Below are positions 6,435 to 8,768 of a DNA stretch of 8,768 bases, in pieces; positions within the stretch are counted from its first letter, which is position 1; every line of letters begins with the position of its first letter. Location of the stretch: assembly GCA_964608495.1 (NCBI GenBank), contig CAZSOQ010000218.1:1-8768 (forward strand). The letters are read 5' to 3'. Position numbers and translations under genes: made by a program. Below the pieces are notes generated by a model. That model was not told the DNA's origin, ran no database searches, and was given only the letters and a program-made list of their open reading frames with translations. This stretch comes from JAKORR01 sp964608495. Lineage in GTDB: Bacteria > Armatimonadota > Zipacnadia > Zipacnadales > FEN-943.

Positions 6435-7809
6435 TCACTCACTCTCCAGGGCGGCGGTGTCGGCCGGCGGGGCCGAGAGGGCGGCGGCGACGGCCTGGAC
6501 AAGATCGCCGATCTGGTCGTCGCGCACGGTGCGCAAGTCGAAGACCACGGCGTCGTCGGCGATGCGCGGGTAGACGCTGGGGTCGCCGACGCGCAGGCGG
6601 CGGGCCAGCTCCTCGACGGGCAGGCCGTCGGGCGGCCGGAGCTTCACCACGGCGGAGGGCAGGTCGTGCTCGGGCAGGGAGCCGCCGCCGACCCTGGCGA
6701 CGTCGTCCTCGACCCTGACCAAGAGGCCGGTGGGCGCGAGGGCGGCAAGATCGGCGTAGGCACGCTCGGCGCGGGCGCGGACCTGCGACAGGGGCTCGGC
6801 CAGGGCGCGGAGGACGGGCACCTGGGCAAGGGCCGTGGGCTCGTCCAGGTACAGGCGCAGCGTGGCCTCAAGGGCGGCCAGGCAGAGCTTGTCCACGCGC
6901 AGCGCGCGGGCCAGCGGATTGCGGCGCAGGCGGGCTATCAGGTCCGGGCGGCCGAGGATGACGCCGCCCTGGGGGCCGCCGAGCATTTTGTCCGTCGAGA
7001 AGCAGACGATGTCGGCGCCCGCGGCGAGGCTGTCCTGCGGCATGGGCTCGCGGGCGACGCCGAAGCGGCTCACGTCCACCAGCGCGCCGGAGCCGAGGTC
7101 GTGGAGGAGGAGAAGGCCGTGGCGATGGGCCAGGTCAGCCAGGTCCTTAAGGGCCGGCTCCTCGTGGAAGCCGATGATCCGGTAGTTGCTGTGGTGGGCG
7201 ACGAGGAAGGCGACGGNNNNNNNNNNTGATGTCGGGCAGGCGGAAGGAGCCGCCGATCTCGATCAACTGGCCGCGCGAGACGATGACCCTGCGCCCGCGG
7301 GCCAGCTCGGCCAGCACCAGCAGCACGGCGCCGGCGTTGTTGTTCACCACGGTGGCCGCCTCGGCGCCCGTCAGACGGCAGAGCAGATCGGCGACGTGCT
7401 CGTCACGCCGGCCACGCTCGCCGGGATCGAGCCGGACCTCCAGGTTGCAGTAGCCGGCCGCGGCGCGCAGGGCCTCGACAGCCGGCGCGGCCAGAGGTGC
7501 TCGGCCCAGGCCGGTGTGGATGACCACGCCCGTCGCGTTGATGACCGGGCGGAGGCTGGGCACGGCGGCGCGGGCGAGAAGCTCGGCGGCGCGGGAGACC
7601 ACGTCCTCGGGGGAAGGGGGATCGGTGCGGCCGCCGGAGAGCAGGTCCGCGCGGGCCTCGTCGAGGGCCCCGCGCAGGGCCTCCTTCACCAGCTCGCGAG
7701 GGTGCTCGGCCAAGAGCCCGCGGACGACCTCGGCCTCGAGCAGGGCGCCCACCTGGGGCAGGGCGCGGAGCAGGTCGTGCCTGTCGGAGTCGCCGTCAGC
7801 AGGGCTCAT
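6435..7809 (-). CDS. selA: L-seryl-tRNA(Sec) selenium transferase, interrupted by an assembly gap
   Basis: SelA is a PLP enzyme that converts Ser-tRNA(Sec) to Sec-tRNA(Sec) with selenophosphate, allowing UGA to be read as selenocysteine. The first 194 residues run from the ATG at 7809 through an N-terminal domain typical of true SelA (LRALPQVGALL, 14-24), INATGVVIHTGLGRAPL (90-106) and VVNNNAGAVLL (154-164) to GGSFRLPDI (186-194), ending at the N run. Coding resumes at 7216 in a shifted frame: HHSNYRIIGFHEEP, LHDLGSGALVDVSR, then FSTDKMLGGPQGG, with the PLP-binding lysine codon at 6987-6989. It ends at TGA 6435. Compared with E. coli SelA about 30 residues are missing, so the 10 Ns stand for roughly 90 bases; the intact protein would be about 480 residues, near the family norm of about 460. 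The N-terminal domain argues against the shorter SelA-like lyases. A strong GGAGG precedes the ATG, which lies inside the end of the channel gene. Confidence 0.95.
7217..7226. other. Assembly gap (10 Ns) inside selA
   Basis: Ten ambiguous bases interrupt selA between GGSFRLPDI and the HHSNYR block. Comparison with the usual SelA layout shows about 30 codons absent, including the segment normally holding EVGTTNRT. The Ns are therefore a placeholder far shorter than the true gap, and they shift the reading frame. Confidence 0.97.
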
Positions 7810-8768
7810 CGCCTTCCTCCTCGTCCGCCGCGACGGCGCAGGCGGCGACGCCGGGGAGCGGTGCGCAGTCAGGGTACACGCGGATGGGACGACCGGCGAA
7901 GAGCTCGACGCCGGCGGCGGCCAACTCGGGCGCGAGTCGCTGGACGAGCTCCTCCCTGGCCAGCCACTCGTGCTCGAGGAAGGTAGCGACGGGCAGACGC
8001 ACACTGGTCGTGCCGCCGGCCTGGTGTACCTGGGGCCGGCCGCGGACGACAAAGGCTCTGTCGTACTCGACGGCCAGAGCGTCGGCGGTGGCGGCGAGAG
8101 CCTGGGAGGCCTGGGACGCGTGGCCGGTGGGGGCCAGGAGCAGGTCCACGACGAACTCCACCCAGGGCTCCTCGTAGACGGCGACGAGAGTGATGCCGCC
8201 GTTGGGGAGGAAATGGGTGCGGCCGGAGATGTCGCGGAGGATGGTGACGCGCAGGCCGACGCTCTGGACCTGGCCGGTGACGGTGCCGACCTGGACGAAG
8301 TCGCCGACGCCGTACTGGCCCTCCAGAAGGACGATGAGGCCGGCGATGAGGTCGCGGACGAGGGCCTGGGCACCGAAGCCTATGGCCAAGCCTATGACCC
8401 CGGCGCCAGCCAGGACGGGCAGGAGCTTGGGGCCCAGGCCCAGGGCGACGAGGGCGGCGAGGACACCGCCGATGATGATGACCCACTTGAGGACATTGGT
8501 CATCAGTGAGAGGCCCGTGAGGGCGCGCTGGTAACGCTTGCGTTGGGCCGCCTCGCCCTCGATCATGCCGCGGTGCAGGGCGGCGTGCACTCGGCCGGTC
8601 ACCGCCACGACCACCAGCCAGGCGGCCAGGGAGAGGATCGCGACAAGCACTACCGAGCCCACGCGGTCTATCATCGTCTCGGGCGAGACGAGGTAGTCCA
8701 CGAAGGCCCTGGCGCTTGCGGCGGGCTCGGCCGCTGCCGCTGCCTGGCCGCCCGGCCGGCCGCTCGGC
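7796..8768 (-). CDS. MscS family mechanosensitive ion channel, 5' end outside the window
   Basis: This small-conductance mechanosensitive channel would sit in the inner membrane and release solutes on hypo-osmotic shock. Counting from a GTG at 8701 there are 301 residues. Hydrophobic helices lie at about 15-36 and 68-88. The pore-lining TM3 and start of the beta domain follow: GVIGLAIGFGAQALVRDLI (101-119) and LLEGQYGVGDFVQVG (125-139), the hallmark MscS region. VQSVGLRVTILRDISGRTHF (145-164) and FLPNGGI (164-170) match the conserved beta domain. The frame stays open from 8701 to the right edge, adding Ala/Pro/Gly-rich residues (such as PGGQAAAAAEPAASARAF) like a linker after a signal peptide or extra helix. 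The true start is thus probably outside the window and the GTG may be internal. The last residues, EEEGDEPC, overlap the selA start and encode its ribosome site. Beyond channel activity, nothing indicates a specialised role. Confidence 0.93.
   Translation of the reverse strand, partial: PSGRPGGQAAAAAEPAASARAFVDYLVSPETMIDRVGSVVLVAILSLAAWLVVVAVTGRVHAALHRGMIEGEAAQRKRYQRALTGLSLMTNVLKWVIIIGGVLAALVALGLGPKLLPVLAGAGVIGLAIGFGAQALVRDLIAGLIVLLEGQYGVGDFVQVGTVTGQVQSVGLRVTILRDISGRTHFLPNGGITLVAVYEEPWVEFVVDLLLAPTGHASQASQALAATADALAVEYDRAFVVRGRPQVHQAGGTTSVRLPVATFLEHEWLAREELVQRLAPELAAAGVELFAGRPIRVYPDCAPLPGVAACAVAADEEEGDEPC
7816..7821 (-). promoter_or_regulatory. Ribosome binding site of selA inside the mscS coding end
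   Basis: AGGAGG lies six bases before the selA ATG at 7809 on the minus strand. The same bases encode the Glu run of the channel's EEEGDEPC tail. It fixes the selA start and suggests that selA is translated from the mscS message. Confidence 0.8.

Noticed and set aside
5144..6502. A 452-residue dehydrogenase running into thrB
   Set aside because: The last 120 or so residues are out-of-frame sequence after the base shift at 5443-5445; the true end is the TGA at 5326 in the corrected frame.
5465..6718. Plus-strand open frame of 417 residues opposite the dehydrogenase and selA
   Set aside because: It crosses two real genes on the other strand and ends in a long Arg/Pro-rich nonsense tail.
6435..7079. 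A separate 214-residue gene in the second half of selA
   Set aside because: It is the C-terminal part of SelA; its apparent start is a GTG valine codon inside the motif LGSGALVDVSR, and the split comes from the N gap.
7796..7798. The TGA ending the mscS gene, directly by selA, as a selenocysteine codon
   Set aside because: Reading past it gives Arg/Pro-rich sequence typical of a wrong frame across selA, and the MscS domain is already complete.

Overview
The window is very GC-rich bacterial DNA (about 70% G+C by eye, not counted). Eight genes all lie on the minus strand with short gaps. A run of 10 Ns, an apparent single-base frameshift and a gene missing its front end suggest a draft or metagenome-derived scaffold. 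The taxon cannot be fixed from the sequence. Gene content and composition suit an uncultivated, deep-branching, high-GC bacterium (for example Armatimonadota, Chloroflexota or Planctomycetota-like), but this is only a guess.

In the direction of transcription (right to left) the order is: (1) an MscS-family mechanosensitive channel, entering from the right edge; (2) selA, L-seryl-tRNA(Sec) selenium transferase, which overlaps the channel gene by 14 bases and is interrupted by an assembly gap; (3) a TM0436-like zinc-dependent medium-chain dehydrogenase with a frameshift near its C-terminus; (4) thrB, homoserine kinase; (5) an M20-family (ArgE/DapE-like) metallopeptidase or deacylase; (6) a small secreted/membrane protein whose four C-terminal helices carry the His and Gly spacing of a diheme cytochrome b; (7) a Gfo/Idh/MocA-family oxidoreductase; (8) the C-terminal two-thirds or so of an alkaline-phosphatase-fold sulfatase-like protein that lacks its expected N-terminus.

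The first three genes are tightly packed (overlap, then a 7-base gap) and look co-transcribed and translationally coupled. Genes 3 to 7 are separated by 43-172 bases and could be one loose operon or several units. A GC-rich hairpin just after the Gfo/Idh stop may end transcription before the sulfatase fragment. No single pathway ties the genes together: they cover osmotic protection, selenocysteine synthesis, threonine synthesis, amide hydrolysis, and sugar or polyol oxidation. Only selA implies a wider system, the selenocysteine trait, and its partners selB, selD and selC are not in the window.

I see no mobile element, CRISPR array, tRNA or rRNA gene, and no convincing new multi-gene system. 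The observation most worth following is the cytochrome b-like four-helix protein. Next come the three integrity problems (truncated sulfatase, dehydrogenase frameshift, collapsed gap in selA), which any annotation of this scaffold must take into account.
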